A stretch of DNA of 64,000 nt from an uncultured Dongia sp. (GCF_936916975.1 NZ_CAKZGO010000003.1:248001-312000); one strand, 5' to 3'. Positions 1 through 10,352 are shown, counted from the stretch's first letter. A program made the numbers and translations. The notes: generated by a model from the letters alone, not told the origin.

Positions 1-144
1 CTTGCCGACGCCGTCCGGCCCAATGATCGCCGCGGTGCCGCCGGCCGGGATATCGAAGTCGATCTCCTGAAGGGCGAAATGCCGGTTGTTGCGGTGCTGG
101 ACGCCCCGCAGCCGCACGGCCGGCTCGGGCAAGTTTCCGTTCAC
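1..144 (-). CDS. ABC transporter ATP-binding protein, RbbA/YhiH-like (N-terminal fragment, cut by window edge)
   Basis: Only the first 48 codons are present. The reading frame begins with GTG at 144, overlapping the TGA of the upstream HlyD gene by four bases (GTGA), so the two are translationally coupled. The fragment reads through a short beta strand (VRLRGVQHR) into a Walker A loop GPDGVGK at about residues 42-48. GPDGVGK, rather than the usual GPNGAGK, is typical of the first ATPase half of RbbA/YhiH-type proteins, which in enterobacteria follow an HlyD protein (YhiI) and precede an ABC-2 permease. Seen: coupling and Walker A. Inferred: RbbA-type identity and a two-ATPase architecture outside the window. 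Confidence 0.75.
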   Translation of the reverse strand, partial: MNGNLPEPAVRLRGVQHRNNRHFALQEIDFDIPAGGTAAIIGPDGVGK

Positions 145-1169
145 GGGTTGGCCGCACCCGCTGGCGCAGCCGAGGATGCGCCATTGGAGGGCGGCGGCAG
201 GTTCGGCGCAAGGAAATCGGGCCAGGTCGCCGCACCCTCGACCCTGAGATAGGCATTGCCGGTGAGGCCCGCTTTCACATAATCGCGATACTTGACCAGC
301 AGATCGTGATCAATCGCCACCTTGATCCGGTAGGTGAGCTTGTCGCGCTCGGTCTTCGTCTCGACGAATTTCGGCGTGAACTGCGCCTCTGCTGCGACGA
401 AGCTGACCTTGGCTGGAATGACGAATTCCGGTGCCGCGTCGAGCACGATGCGCGCTTCGGAATCGAGGCCGACCCGGCCGGCGACGGCAGTCGGGAAGAA
501 CACCACCATATGCACATCGGCAAGATCAAGCAGGGTCGCCACCTGCCCGCCCGCCGCCAGTACTTCGCCGGCCTTCACCAGGCGGTATTCGACGCGGCCC
601 TCGGTGGGCGCGCGCAGGGTCATGTCGGCAATTACCGTCCGCAGGCGCTCGACCCGTGCGGCCGCCGCAAGGAGGGCAGCCCGCGCATTCTCGACCCCGG
701 CCTCGGCACCTCTCAGCGCGGCCACGGCGACGTCGCGCTGAGCCTGCCTGCGCTCGACCTCCGCCACCGGACCCACGCTCTTCTTCTCCAGCGTGGTCGC
801 ACGTTTCAATTCGATCTCGGCCAGTTCCAGATCCGCCTCGCGGATGCCGATTTCGGCCTGGGCCTGGCCGATGGCTTCCTTGGCCTGCCGCTCATTGGCT
901 TGCGCCTCGGCGAGGTCCGCCTTCAGTTCGGCCGTATCCATCTCGGCAACCACCTCACCCTTAGCGACGATATCGCCCTCGTCGACCAGCATGGCGGCGA
1001 CCCGGGCGGCATATTTGGTGGCGACCGCCACCCGTTCGACCTCGATCCGGCCATTGGCGACGGCAAAGCCAGCGAGCGCAGCCTCGCTCTGTCGCGCCTG
1101 CCAGAACACATAGCCGGCGGCGGCACCGCCGAGGAGGACGAGGATGATGAGGATGGTCGGAAGGCGCAT
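141..1169 (-). CDS. HlyD family secretion protein (membrane fusion protein, YhiI-like)
   Basis: Periplasmic adaptor subunit of an ABC efflux system, 342 residues. A single N-terminal membrane segment (about residues 5-23) anchors it. A biotinyl-lipoyl-like barrel follows (VERVAVATKYAARVA...), then a long Ala/Glu/Arg-rich coiled-coil hairpin (about 80-190), and the returning lipoyl half with the typical TLRAPTEGRVEY sequence near 195. The C-terminal beta domain ends in a Pro/Ala-rich tail. It is first in an operon with the coupled ATPase gene at 144-1, as in yhiI-rbbA-yhhJ loci. Substrate is unknown; it is not linked to the RTX gene at 55 kb. Confidence 0.9.
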   Translation of the reverse strand: MRLPTILIILVLLGGAAAGYVFWQARQSEAALAGFAVANGRIEVERVAVATKYAARVAAMLVDEGDIVAKGEVVAEMDTAELKADLAEAQANERQAKEAIGQAQAEIGIREADLELAEIELKRATTLEKKSVGPVAEVERRQAQRDVAVAALRGAEAGVENARAALLAAAARVERLRTVIADMTLRAPTEGRVEYRLVKAGEVLAAGGQVATLLDLADVHMVVFFPTAVAGRVGLDSEARIVLDAAPEFVIPAKVSFVAAEAQFTPKFVETKTERDKLTYRIKVAIDHDLLVKYRDYVKAGLTGNAYLRVEGAATWPDFLAPNLPPPSNGASSAAPAGAANP

Positions 1170-1191
1170 TGAAAACCGCCGGTCTGGATTA

Positions 1192-1225
1192 AGAAGATGG
1201 AGTCAGAAATCTGACCCCATCTTCT
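1192..1225. repeat. Near-perfect 16-bp-arm palindrome between ettA and hlyD
   Basis: The left arm AGAAGATGGAGTCAGA (1192-1207) and right arm TCTGACCCCATCTTCT (1210-1225) pair at 15 of 16 positions around a two-base AA centre. It lies just after the 3' end of ettA (minus strand) and just upstream of hlyD. It could be a terminator for ettA, but there is no long T tract. The core GGGGTCAGA...TCTGAC resembles ends of REP elements mobilised by IS200-like RAYT transposases; that resemblance is from memory and is an inference. Confidence 0.6.
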
Positions 1226-1275
1226 CATGCCCAAACCCTACGGCAAGCACCTTGATATGAATCAAGCTTGCCCGA

Positions 1276-2952
<1,677 letters not shown>

Positions 2953-3192
2953 TTTTTGAGCTCCGACCCGCTTTGTTCCAACTGCCCGCGAGGGCTTGGG
3001 CGCCTTCTTAGACGATTGGGGCATCCTGGGGAAGGGGCGGACGGAATGATAACTTGGCCGCGCTGAGGCGACCTCCGACACCACTAGGAGGCAAGATGCT
3101 TTTCTTCTATTAATTGACTAAATGACGTTGGCTTGAGAAATCCCGCTACGCCATTCTGCTCGCCTTTGCACCCTTACTCGTCGGAACACCTC

Positions 3193-4101
3193 ATGCAACC
3201 TGATCAAGACCCGCAACCGGTACCAGCACTTGTTCCGGACGGCGGATTGCGACGACGCCCGGGGCCGTTCGAAAGTCTGCGGGATGCGCTGTTGCTACCA
3301 ATCACTCGCCCAGGAAAATTCGCCGGCACCACCTTGCCGCTGCTAGCAATTTTCCTGCCCATTACCGTATTTTTCCCAGGCACTTGTATCCTCGGTTTTG
3401 AATTTCCGACCGTAGGCGTGGGCATCGCTTCGCCGGTCGCGGTGTTCGAGTACAGCGGCGTGATTGGGGTTGGTATTTGGCTGGTAACGGCATTCTTGAC
3501 CGCTGCCTTTATGGCGGGCTGGAGTCTGGAGGCCTCGGCAGAAAAACCATATTCTGTTGGGACCCTAATAGCCTTCGGTTGGCGTCACGGCCTCAGCTAC
3601 TTGGGCGCAATGCTCCTGATATACCTATCCGTTGTTCCTTTCTATTTGCTCTCCCTCGTGGTCGTCGCCATTGCAGGCGTCGGCACATTCAAGCTTGCAT
3701 GGGGAGATTCTCGAACCTATTGGGTCGCCATACTCTTCCTAGGTGCTCTGGTCACACTTTGGGTCATGCTCAGGCTCTTTGTTCTGCCAGCTCTCGTCAT
3801 ACTGCGCGGCTGGCGTGGTGGCGTCTTGCGGCTGGCTTGGCGATCGTCCCGCGGACTCGCTTTCCGATTCCTTTGCCACATGGCGGTGATGATGTGTATC
3901 GCCTTCATCGTCGCCTGGATGCTTGGTTCGCTGGTGGCCCCTTCCATGCTGCCTTTAGGACTTGAATGGGTGGCGATAGCTATGAATTGCTTCAGTCTTG
4001 CGCTCTCCATACTCGTATCGAGTTGGATTGCAGCCCTTATTGGATTGCATGTGCCGCCGCAGGCCTTGTGGTCAGATCAGTCGCAGCTCGCCGTATTTTA
4101 G
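3193..4101 (+). CDS. Hypothetical multi-pass membrane protein
   Basis: Not recognised. About 302 residues from ATG 3193 (an in-frame TTG at 3133 is a weaker alternative). A hydrophilic Pro/Arg-rich N-terminus (about 40 residues) is followed by about six hydrophobic segments, including LPLLAIFLPITVFFPGT, YLGAMLLIYLSVVPFYLLSL, YWVAILFLGALVTLWVM and a C-terminal pair. The general plan resembles DUF4013-like or 'YciC/glycerophosphoryl diester phosphodiesterase membrane' type proteins, but I cannot assign it. Base composition is clearly lower in G+C (about 53-55% by eye) and uses codons such as ATA and CTA more than its neighbours, which hints at transfer. It stands alone between ettA (divergent) and the DMT gene. 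Confidence 0.7.
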   Translation: MQPDQDPQPVPALVPDGGLRRRPGPFESLRDALLLPITRPGKFAGTTLPLLAIFLPITVFFPGTCILGFEFPTVGVGIASPVAVFEYSGVIGVGIWLVTAFLTAAFMAGWSLEASAEKPYSVGTLIAFGWRHGLSYLGAMLLIYLSVVPFYLLSLVVVAIAGVGTFKLAWGDSRTYWVAILFLGALVTLWVMLRLFVLPALVILRGWRGGVLRLAWRSSRGLAFRFLCHMAVMMCIAFIVAWMLGSLVAPSMLPLGLEWVAIAMNCFSLALSILVSSWIAALIGLHVPPQALWSDQSQLAVF

Positions 4102-4206
4102 GAAGAACTCCTGACATTGGGGGTGTAGTCGTCAGTAAATCTCGCTATCTTGCGGGGTCATTTATTGTACCGGTTCGAAACCGGCCATTATCAATCGTCG
4201 GTACTC

Positions 4207-5112
4207 ATGCCCCCCGAACGCCCCACCCAAAAGCCCCTCATCGGCATCGTTCTCATGCTGGCTGCCATGGGGATTCTGCCGTTTCTCGATGTCGTCGCCA
4301 AAACCTTGGGTGAGCAGAACGTGCCGATCGTGGAGATCGTCTGGGCGCGGCTGTTTTTCGGTATGCTGATCACGCTGCCGGTCGCCTGGAAGATCGTCGG
4401 CGTCAAGGGTCTGGTGCCGGATCCGTTCTGGATGCACACGATGCGTGGGATTTTCCTGTGCAGCGCCACCTTCTTCTTTTTCTGGGCCCTCAAATTCCTG
4501 CCGATCGCCGATACGCTGGCGATCTTTTTCGTGCAGCCACTGATCGTCACCATGCTGTCGCCGGTGATGCTGGGTGAGAAGGTCGGCGTCCGGCGTTGGG
4601 CAGCGGTCGTCGTCGGCTTCATCGGCACGCTCATTATCATCCGGCCGGGCTTCCAGGCGTTCAACCCGGGCATGCTGATGGCGCTCACTGCCGGCACGTC
4701 GCTTGCCATCTACATGCTGCTCACGCGCAAGATTTCGGGGCGTGCCAACGCCATGGTGACGACCTTCCACACCAATGTTGTCGGCTCGCTCATCACGACG
4801 GTCGCAGTCGTGTTCTTCTGGCAGCCGCCGACCCTGGAGCAATGGCTGCTGTTTCCGCTCCTCGGCCTCATCGCCACGATCGGCCATTCGCTGATCGTGA
4901 AGGCTTATGACCATGCCGAGGCGTCGCTGCTGGCACCCTTGGCCTATGCCGAGATGATCATGGCCGTTGCTGCCGGCTGGTATTTCTTCGGCGATTTTCC
5001 CGACCGCTGGACCTTTGTCGGCGTCGGGATCCTGATTGCCTGTGCGATCTATATTTCCTACCGCGAGCGCGTGCGCAAATTGCCGCCCAGTGTCTCCGGG
5101 GAGCATTCGTAA
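4207..5112 (+). CDS. DMT superfamily (EamA) transporter
   Basis: About 301 residues with ten hydrophobic segments, made of two EamA repeats of five helices. The first repeat runs from IGIVLMLAAMGILPFLDVVAK and the second begins near GMLMALTAGTSLAIYMLLTRK. Typical motifs include the acidic GEKVGVRRWAAVVVGFIGTLIIIRPG stretch at the end of repeat 1 and the DFPDRWTFVGVGILIACAIYISYRE end of repeat 2. ATG 4207 is preferred to a TTG at 4150 because EamA proteins begin with a short charged tail before the first helix. Members export amino acids, purines or other metabolites; the substrate here is unknown. It appears monocistronic. Confidence 0.85.
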   Translation: MPPERPTQKPLIGIVLMLAAMGILPFLDVVAKTLGEQNVPIVEIVWARLFFGMLITLPVAWKIVGVKGLVPDPFWMHTMRGIFLCSATFFFFWALKFLPIADTLAIFFVQPLIVTMLSPVMLGEKVGVRRWAAVVVGFIGTLIIIRPGFQAFNPGMLMALTAGTSLAIYMLLTRKISGRANAMVTTFHTNVVGSLITTVAVVFFWQPPTLEQWLLFPLLGLIATIGHSLIVKAYDHAEASLLAPLAYAEMIMAVAAGWYFFGDFPDRWTFVGVGILIACAIYISYRERVRKLPPSVSGEHS

Positions 5113-5228
5113 AATTTCTTCCGCAGACTCACATCACCAGGCACACATTCGTCTTGATCGATAAATATTAAGTGTATAGCGTGGCATCTCATATCTCTTT
5201 CAGCTGTATCTCAGAAAACGGTCACTCA

Positions 5229-5594
5229 ATGCTTTTCAAAAGAATTATCAAGACGCTCACAGTCTTGACATGCGCTGGCGCGCTCGTCGCTGCCTGCAGT
5301 ACACCAGCGTCGCTGGCTTATCCCGGAACGCTGCGGATCACCAGCAAGGTCTGGGGCTATTACCAGGAGTATCTCACCAAACAGGGCGGTGTCCGCAAAG
5401 ACGGTACATTCCTGGTGGCGCTTGAGAACGACATCGGCGTGGGCGCGCGCTATAGCTATTGCCCGCCGGCCTACGACTATTGCACCAGCGGCGGCCTCAA
5501 TGTGGCCAACAAGCTGTGCGTGCAGGACAAGCTGAAATGCGTTCTGTTCGCGCGCGGCAGCAAGATTGTCGTGTCGTATAAGATCATCGACTGA
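5229..5594 (+). CDS. Small putative lipoprotein
   Basis: 121 residues from ATG 5229. The N-terminus MLFKRIIKTLTVLTCAGALVAACSTPAS is a lipoprotein signal: basic n-region, hydrophobic core, and lipobox LVAAC with the modified Cys at residue 23. The mature part is short, contains four more cysteines (SYCPPAYDYCTSGG, LCVQDKLKCVLF) that could form disulfides, and has no recognised domain. A GTG at 5172 would place a hydrophilic extension before the signal and is unlikely. No neighbour suggests a role. Function unknown. Confidence 0.7.
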   Translation: MLFKRIIKTLTVLTCAGALVAACSTPASLAYPGTLRITSKVWGYYQEYLTKQGGVRKDGTFLVALENDIGVGARYSYCPPAYDYCTSGGLNVANKLCVQDKLKCVLFARGSKIVVSYKIID

Positions 5595-5680
5595 TAACCC
5601 CCGCACGTCCCCACCACGCGCCGGTCGACCATGTCCGAAAACCGCGAGCGCATGGACGCCGGCAGTGGCAGGATCGGGGC

Positions 5681-7258
5681 ATGGAACAGGTTGCGTCCGA
5701 CATCCCGTCGACAGACGAATTCAACAAGCCGCAGCTGGACCCGCTGTTGCTTGATGCCGAGGCTTGCTACCGCGCGCTGAAGTCGCGCGACGCGCGCTTT
5801 GACGGCCGTATCTTCGTTGGCGTCACCTCGACTGGGATCTATTGTCGGCCGATCTGCCCCGCACCCAGCGCGAAGTTCAAAAATTGCCGCTTCTTTCCAT
5901 CTGCGGCGGCAGCACAGGAAGCGGGCTACCGCCCGTGCCTGCGCTGCCAGCCCGAAACGGCGCCGGATCTTGGCGCCTGGCATGGGACGTCGAATACCGT
6001 GACGCGAGGCCTTGCCCTCATCGCCGAAGGTGCCCTGGACGGCGACACGGCCACGGCCGAACAATTGGCAGCAAGGCTGGGGATGGGCGAGCGGCAATTG
6101 CGCCGCCTGTTCCAGGAGCATCTCGGCGCCTCGCCCATCACCGTGGCGCAGACCAGGCGCGTGCTGTTCGCCAAGCAATTGATCCACGACACGCGCCTGC
6201 CGATGGCTGAAGTGGCGCTCGCCGCCGGCTTCGGCAGTGTCAGGCGCTTCAACGAGACGTTCCAACAACTCTATCAGCGCCCACCCACCGCCTTACGGCG
6301 AAAGGCGATCACCGCGGTCGCCCAAGGTTCGGTGGCGGCCAGCGGCGTCACGGTGCGGCTGCGCTACCGGCCGCCTTATGACTGGCCGTTCATGCTGTCC
6401 TACCTTAAGGCGCGAGCCATTCCCGGCATCGAAAGAGTTACGGAGGATTGCTATGCCCGCAGCATTGCGCTCGATGGCCAGTTTGGCAGTGTCGAGATCG
6501 GTCATGATGCGCGAGCTTGCAGCCTGGTCGCGACCATCCGCTTCCCCTGCGTCCGCGCCCTGCCGCAGATCATCGCGCGCATCCGCCGCGTATTCGACCT
6601 TGGCGCCGATGTGACGCTCATCGGCGCCCATCTGGCGCAGGATCCCCAGCTTCGCCCGTTGGTCACAGCGCGGCCTGGCCTGCGGGCGCCGGGGGGCTGG
6701 GATGGCTTCGAACTCGCCATGCGCGCGATCCTCGGCCAGCAGGTGACAGTTACCGCCGGCCGGCAGCTCGCGGCCAAGCTGGTGGCATCATGCGGCACCG
6801 CCTTACCGCCGGCCGCGCGCAGTCCTGCCGATCTCACCATGGCGTTCCCGACACCGGCGCAGGTGGCTGCCGCCGATCTCGGCATGCTCGGCATGCCGAA
6901 TGCCCGCCGCCAGGCGCTCGCCAACATGGCGTTGGCGGCCTTGGCGAATGCCGACCTGTTCCGCGCCGGCGGCAATGTTGAGGAAACCATCGCCAAGCTT
7001 TGTGCGATCAAGGGCATCGGCGATTGGACGGCGCATTACATCGCCTTGCGTGTCGTGCGCGAAACGGATGCGTTTCCGGCCAGCGACATCGGCATCCTGC
7101 GGGGTGCAACATCGCCGGGTGGCGCGCGACCAACCCCCAAGGAATTGCTGCAGATGGCAGAAGCGTGGCGGCCGTGGCGCGCCTATGCTGCCCAGCATCT
7201 CTGGGCCGCTGACGAAGTCTTGCTGGAGTTGAAGAATGCCCAAAGCGACCAAAGCTGA
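5681..7258 (+). CDS. Ada-type regulator fused to AlkA 3-methyladenine DNA glycosylase
   Basis: A 525-residue fusion for alkylation-damage response. Residues about 25-95 form the Ada N-terminal zinc domain with all four cysteines (C55, C59, C86, C89), which repairs methylphosphotriesters by self-methylation. An AraC-type HTH follows (about 100-205), then the AlkA N-terminal domain and the HhH-GPD glycosylase. The hairpin motif is IKGIGDWTAHYIALR and the catalytic Asp is D469 in FPASDIGIL. Lacking the C-terminal methyltransferase of E. coli Ada, it relies on the separate ogt gene, which overlaps it by 23 bases. Self-activation of the operon after methylation is expected from the family. Confidence 0.93.
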   Translation: MEQVASDIPSTDEFNKPQLDPLLLDAEACYRALKSRDARFDGRIFVGVTSTGIYCRPICPAPSAKFKNCRFFPSAAAAQEAGYRPCLRCQPETAPDLGAWHGTSNTVTRGLALIAEGALDGDTATAEQLAARLGMGERQLRRLFQEHLGASPITVAQTRRVLFAKQLIHDTRLPMAEVALAAGFGSVRRFNETFQQLYQRPPTALRRKAITAVAQGSVAASGVTVRLRYRPPYDWPFMLSYLKARAIPGIERVTEDCYARSIALDGQFGSVEIGHDARACSLVATIRFPCVRALPQIIARIRRVFDLGADVTLIGAHLAQDPQLRPLVTARPGLRAPGGWDGFELAMRAILGQQVTVTAGRQLAAKLVASCGTALPPAARSPADLTMAFPTPAQVAAADLGMLGMPNARRQALANMALAALANADLFRAGGNVEETIAKLCAIKGIGDWTAHYIALRVVRETDAFPASDIGILRGATSPGGARPTPKELLQMAEAWRPWRAYAAQHLWAADEVLLELKNAQSDQS

Positions 7259-7772
7259 ACCGATCGCCCTTGTGATCGACCGCATTCCGACTCCGATCGG
7301 CGAATTGCTGATCATCGCCGACGACAAGGGAGCCTTACGCGCCATCGACTGGCATGATCACGAGGTACGGCTGCTGCAATTGCTCGGCCGCTATTGCGGC
7401 AAGGCCGGCTATACGTTGACGCCGCGCCGCAATCCGGGTGGCCTGTCGGTGGCACTCCGCGCCTATTTCAAGGGCGATCTGGGCATCATCGATGGCCTCA
7501 AGGTCGATACCGGCGGCACCGATTTCCAGCACGCCGTGTGGCGGCAGTTGCGCCGCATTCCCTGCGGCAAGACGATCGCCTATGCCGAACTCGCCCGCCG
7601 CATCGACAAGCCCAAGGCCGTACGCGCCGTGGGCCTGGCCAATGGCAGCAACCCGATCAGCATCGTGGTGCCCTGCCACCGCGTCATCGGATCGGATGGA
7701 TCGCTGACCGGCTATGGCGGCGGTCTCCATCGCAAGCAATGGCTGCTTGAACACGAGCGCGCCATCGGCTGA
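7236..7772 (+). CDS. ogt: Methylated-DNA-[protein]-cysteine S-methyltransferase
   Basis: A 178-residue suicide repair enzyme that transfers the methyl group from O6-methylguanine (and O4-methylthymine) to its own cysteine. The acceptor lies in the signature IVVPCHRV (C147), preceded by the winged-helix DNA-binding part (PKAVRAVGLANGSNP). The first 80 residues are the degenerate N-terminal ribonuclease-like domain. Its start overlaps the end of the Ada-AlkA gene, so the two are co-translated, and together they reproduce the functions of E. coli Ada plus AlkA. Length is usual for Ogt. Confidence 0.93.
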   Translation: MPKATKAEPIALVIDRIPTPIGELLIIADDKGALRAIDWHDHEVRLLQLLGRYCGKAGYTLTPRRNPGGLSVALRAYFKGDLGIIDGLKVDTGGTDFQHAVWRQLRRIPCGKTIAYAELARRIDKPKAVRAVGLANGSNPISIVVPCHRVIGSDGSLTGYGGGLHRKQWLLEHERAIG

Positions 7773-7802
7773 AATCAGGCCACATATCAACAGGAGTTCA
7801 TC

Positions 7803-8618
7803 ATGGCGCCGCGACCGGACGCTGCCGCGATCTTTCAACAACTGCATCGCGGTCCCGAAATCTTGAAACTGGCCAATGCCTGGGATGCCGGATCAGCACG
7901 GCTCTTTGAAAGCCTGGGCGCCAAGGCCGTCGCCACCACCAGTGCCGGCTTTGCCTGGGCGCTGGGCTATCCCGATGGCGACGCCCTGCCGCTGGATCAT
8001 CTCGTCGCCCATGTCGCCCTCATCGCTCGGGCGATCAGCGTGCCACTCTCGGTCGATATGGAAAGCGGGTTCGGCCATGATGCGGCGAGCGTGGGTGAGG
8101 CGGTCGCCAAGGTGATCGGCGTCGGTGCCATCGGCCTCAACATCGAGGATGGATCGAACCCGCCCGAACAACTCGCAGCGAAGATCGCCGCTGCCAAGGC
8201 AGCAGGCGACCGTGCCGGGGTGGCACTTTTCATCAACGCCCGCACCGATGTCTATCTGCGTGGTCTGGTCCCCCCCGAGGCGCGCATCGCCGAAACCCTG
8301 CGGCGAGCGCAAATCTATCGCGAGGCTGGCGCGAGCGGCATCTTCGTACCCGGCATCGTGAAGCCGGACGAGATCAAATCGGTCGCCGGTGCCATCGATC
8401 TGCCGATGAATGTCCTCGCCTGGGAGGGGCTGCCGGCAGCGGCCGATCTCGCCAAGCTCGGCGTGCGTCGCCTGTCGGCTGGTTCCGGTATCGCCGAAGC
8501 GGTCTGGGGTCGCGCTGCCGCCTTGGCCAAGGCATTCCTGCAGGATGGCGTTTCGGAGGCACTTGTGGATGGTGCCATGGGCTACGGCGCCATCAACGCC
8601 ATCAGCAAGGTGAAGTAA
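7803..8618 (+). CDS. Isocitrate lyase/PEP mutase family protein
   Basis: 271 residues, ICL/PEPM superfamily TIM barrel. Early strands NAWDAGSARLFESLGAKAVATTSAGFA and the metal-binding PLSVDMESGFG region are typical, as are GLNIEDG and FINARTDVYLRG. These enzymes make or break C-C or P-C bonds next to a carboxylate (carboxyPEP mutase, oxaloacetate hydrolase, methylisocitrate lyase-like); the exact reaction cannot be told. It lacks the KKCGH catalytic loop of true isocitrate lyase. It follows ogt by 30 bases with a strong AGGAG site and is probably the last gene of the repair operon, an association often seen but unexplained. Confidence 0.85.
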   Translation: MAPRPDAAAIFQQLHRGPEILKLANAWDAGSARLFESLGAKAVATTSAGFAWALGYPDGDALPLDHLVAHVALIARAISVPLSVDMESGFGHDAASVGEAVAKVIGVGAIGLNIEDGSNPPEQLAAKIAAAKAAGDRAGVALFINARTDVYLRGLVPPEARIAETLRRAQIYREAGASGIFVPGIVKPDEIKSVAGAIDLPMNVLAWEGLPAAADLAKLGVRRLSAGSGIAEAVWGRAAALAKAFLQDGVSEALVDGAMGYGAINAISKVK

Positions 8619-8633
8619 CACCGGATAAGAAGA

Positions 8634-8657
8634 GGGCCCTGCCTTGCGGCAGGGCCC
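8634..8657. terminator. Bidirectional hairpin terminator
   Basis: A perfect 10-bp stem GGGCCCTGCC/GGCAGGGCCC with a TTGC loop sits between the convergent 3' ends of the PEP mutase-like gene and the MFS gene. No clear T run follows on either side, so it may terminate weakly or protect 3' ends. Confidence 0.7.
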
Positions 8658-8687
8658 GGAGGGGGACTCTTGGAAGACTGGTATGCG

Positions 8688-10352
8688 TTACCAGACTTCC
8701 ATGCGGTGATCCTTGGTCTCGTGGATGAAGAGAACACCCACGACCAGGGTCATGGCCGCGATCGCGATCGGGTACCAGAGGCCGTAATAGATGTCGCCGC
8801 TGGCTGCCACCATGGCGAAGCTGACCGTCGGCAGGAAGCCACCGAACCAGCCATTGCCGATGTGATAGGGCAGCGACATCGAGGTGTAGCGGATGCGGGT
8901 CGGGAACAACTCAACCAGCATGGCCGCGATCGGGCCGTAGACCATCGTCACCAGGACGACGAGATAGACCAACAGCAATCCGGTCATGACGTAGTTGATC
9001 TGTGCCGGATCAGCCTTGGCGGGATAGCCCGCCGCAGCAACCGCCGCCGTCATCGCCGCCGTGAAGGCATCCGTCTTCGCCTTCATTTCCTCGGCCGGAA
9101 GCCCCGTGCCTTCGAAGCTCTCGATGACCGTGTCGCCGACCTTGACCTGCGCCACGGTGCCCGGTGCCGCATCTTCACTGCTGTAGTTCACCGATCCCTT
9201 GGCAAGGAAGCTCTTGGCGATATCGCACGAGGTCAAGAACTTCGACGTGCCGACCGGATTGAACTGGAACGAACAGCTGTCGGGATCGGTCACCACGGTG
9301 ACCGGGGCCGATGCTTGTGCCGCTTCCAATGCCGGGTTGGCGAAGTGCGTGATCCCCTTGAAGACCGGGAAATAGGTCAGCACGGCAAGCGCGCAGCCCG
9401 CCATGATGATCCGTTTGCGGCCGATCTTGTCGGAGAGCCAACCGAACAGGATGAAGCAAGGGGTGCCGATGGCAAGCGACGCGGCGATCAGAAGATTGGC
9501 CGTGAACGCATCCACCTTGAGGCTCTGGGTGAGGAAGAACAAGGCATAGAACTGGCCCGTATACCACACCACTGCCTGGCCGGCCGTGAGGCCGAACAGT
9601 GCCAGCAGCACGATCTTGAGGTTGCTCCACTGGCCGAAGCTTTCGGTGAGCGGCGCCTTCGAACCCTTACCTTCATCCTTCATCTTCTGGAAGGTCGGCG
9701 ATTCACTGAGCTTCAGGCGGATCCAGACCGAGATCAGCAGCAGCAGCAGCGAGATCAGGAACGGCACGCGCCAGCCCCAATCACCGAACACTTCTTCACC
9801 CATGAAATAGCGGCACCCGAGGATGACCAGGAGCGAGAGGAACAGACCCAGCGTCGCCGTGGTCTGGATCCAGCTGGTGTGCAGGCCGCGCTTGCCGGCC
9901 GGCGCATGTTCGGCAACATAAGTCGCCGCACCACCATATTCGCCACCCAGGGCCAGGCCCTGAAGCAGGCGGAGCAGCACCAGGATGATCGGTGCGGCAA
10001 TGCCGATCGCGGCATAGCTTGGCAGCAGGCCGACGATGAAGGTCGAGATACCCATGATGGTGATGGTGATGAGGAAGGTATATTTGCGCCCGACCAGATC
10101 ACCGAGGCGCCCGAAGAAGATGGCGCCGAAGGGACGCACGAAGAAGCCCGCGGCGAAGGCCATCAGCGCGAAGATGAAAGCGGCCGTTGGGTTGACGCCG
10201 GAGAAGAACTGCTTGGCAATGATCGGCGCCAGCGATCCGTAGAGATAGAAATCATACCATTCGAAAACGGTGCCCAGCGACGACGCGAAGACGACGGTCT
10301 TGACGTCGGCCGGTTCCTTCTTGCCGGCTGCGCCGGCGGCAATTGTTGACAT
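8688..10352 (-). CDS. MFS transporter, metabolite:H+ symporter (MHS) family
   Basis: 554 residues, 12 predicted membrane helices. The N-terminus ASSLGTVFEWYDFYLYGSLAPI and the loop RPFGAIFFGRLGDLVGRKYTF are signatures of the MHS family (ProP, KgtP, ShiA, YdfJ), proton symporters of organic acids or osmolytes. LLQGLALGGEYGGAATYVAEHAP is the conserved helix 4-5 region. An insertion of roughly 110 residues separates helices in the second half (about residues 330-445, from GITHFANPALEAAQASAP to DPAQINYV). It has two cysteines (DSCSFQ, TSCDIA). This makes the protein longer than the usual 430-450. Substrate unknown; it stands alone, divergent from the hybrid kinase. Confidence 0.9.
   Translation of the reverse strand: MSTIAAGAAGKKEPADVKTVVFASSLGTVFEWYDFYLYGSLAPIIAKQFFSGVNPTAAFIFALMAFAAGFFVRPFGAIFFGRLGDLVGRKYTFLITITIMGISTFIVGLLPSYAAIGIAAPIILVLLRLLQGLALGGEYGGAATYVAEHAPAGKRGLHTSWIQTTATLGLFLSLLVILGCRYFMGEEVFGDWGWRVPFLISLLLLLISVWIRLKLSESPTFQKMKDEGKGSKAPLTESFGQWSNLKIVLLALFGLTAGQAVVWYTGQFYALFFLTQSLKVDAFTANLLIAASLAIGTPCFILFGWLSDKIGRKRIIMAGCALAVLTYFPVFKGITHFANPALEAAQASAPVTVVTDPDSCSFQFNPVGTSKFLTSCDIAKSFLAKGSVNYSSEDAAPGTVAQVKVGDTVIESFEGTGLPAEEMKAKTDAFTAAMTAAVAAAGYPAKADPAQINYVMTGLLLVYLVVLVTMVYGPIAAMLVELFPTRIRYTSMSLPYHIGNGWFGGFLPTVSFAMVAASGDIYYGLWYPIAIAAMTLVVGVLFIHETKDHRMEVW

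Noticed and set aside
141-1169. HlyD protein as the exporter partner of the RTX protein
   Set aside because: It lies 55 kb away and is coupled to an RbbA-like ATPase fragment rather than a type I exporter ATPase. Nothing links the two.
8670-10349. Long plus-strand open frame (559 codons) opposite the MFS gene
   Set aside because: It is rich in His, Arg, Asp and Gln with no hydrophobic or domain pattern, as expected for an antisense frame of a membrane-protein gene in high-GC DNA. The minus strand encodes a clear MHS transporter.
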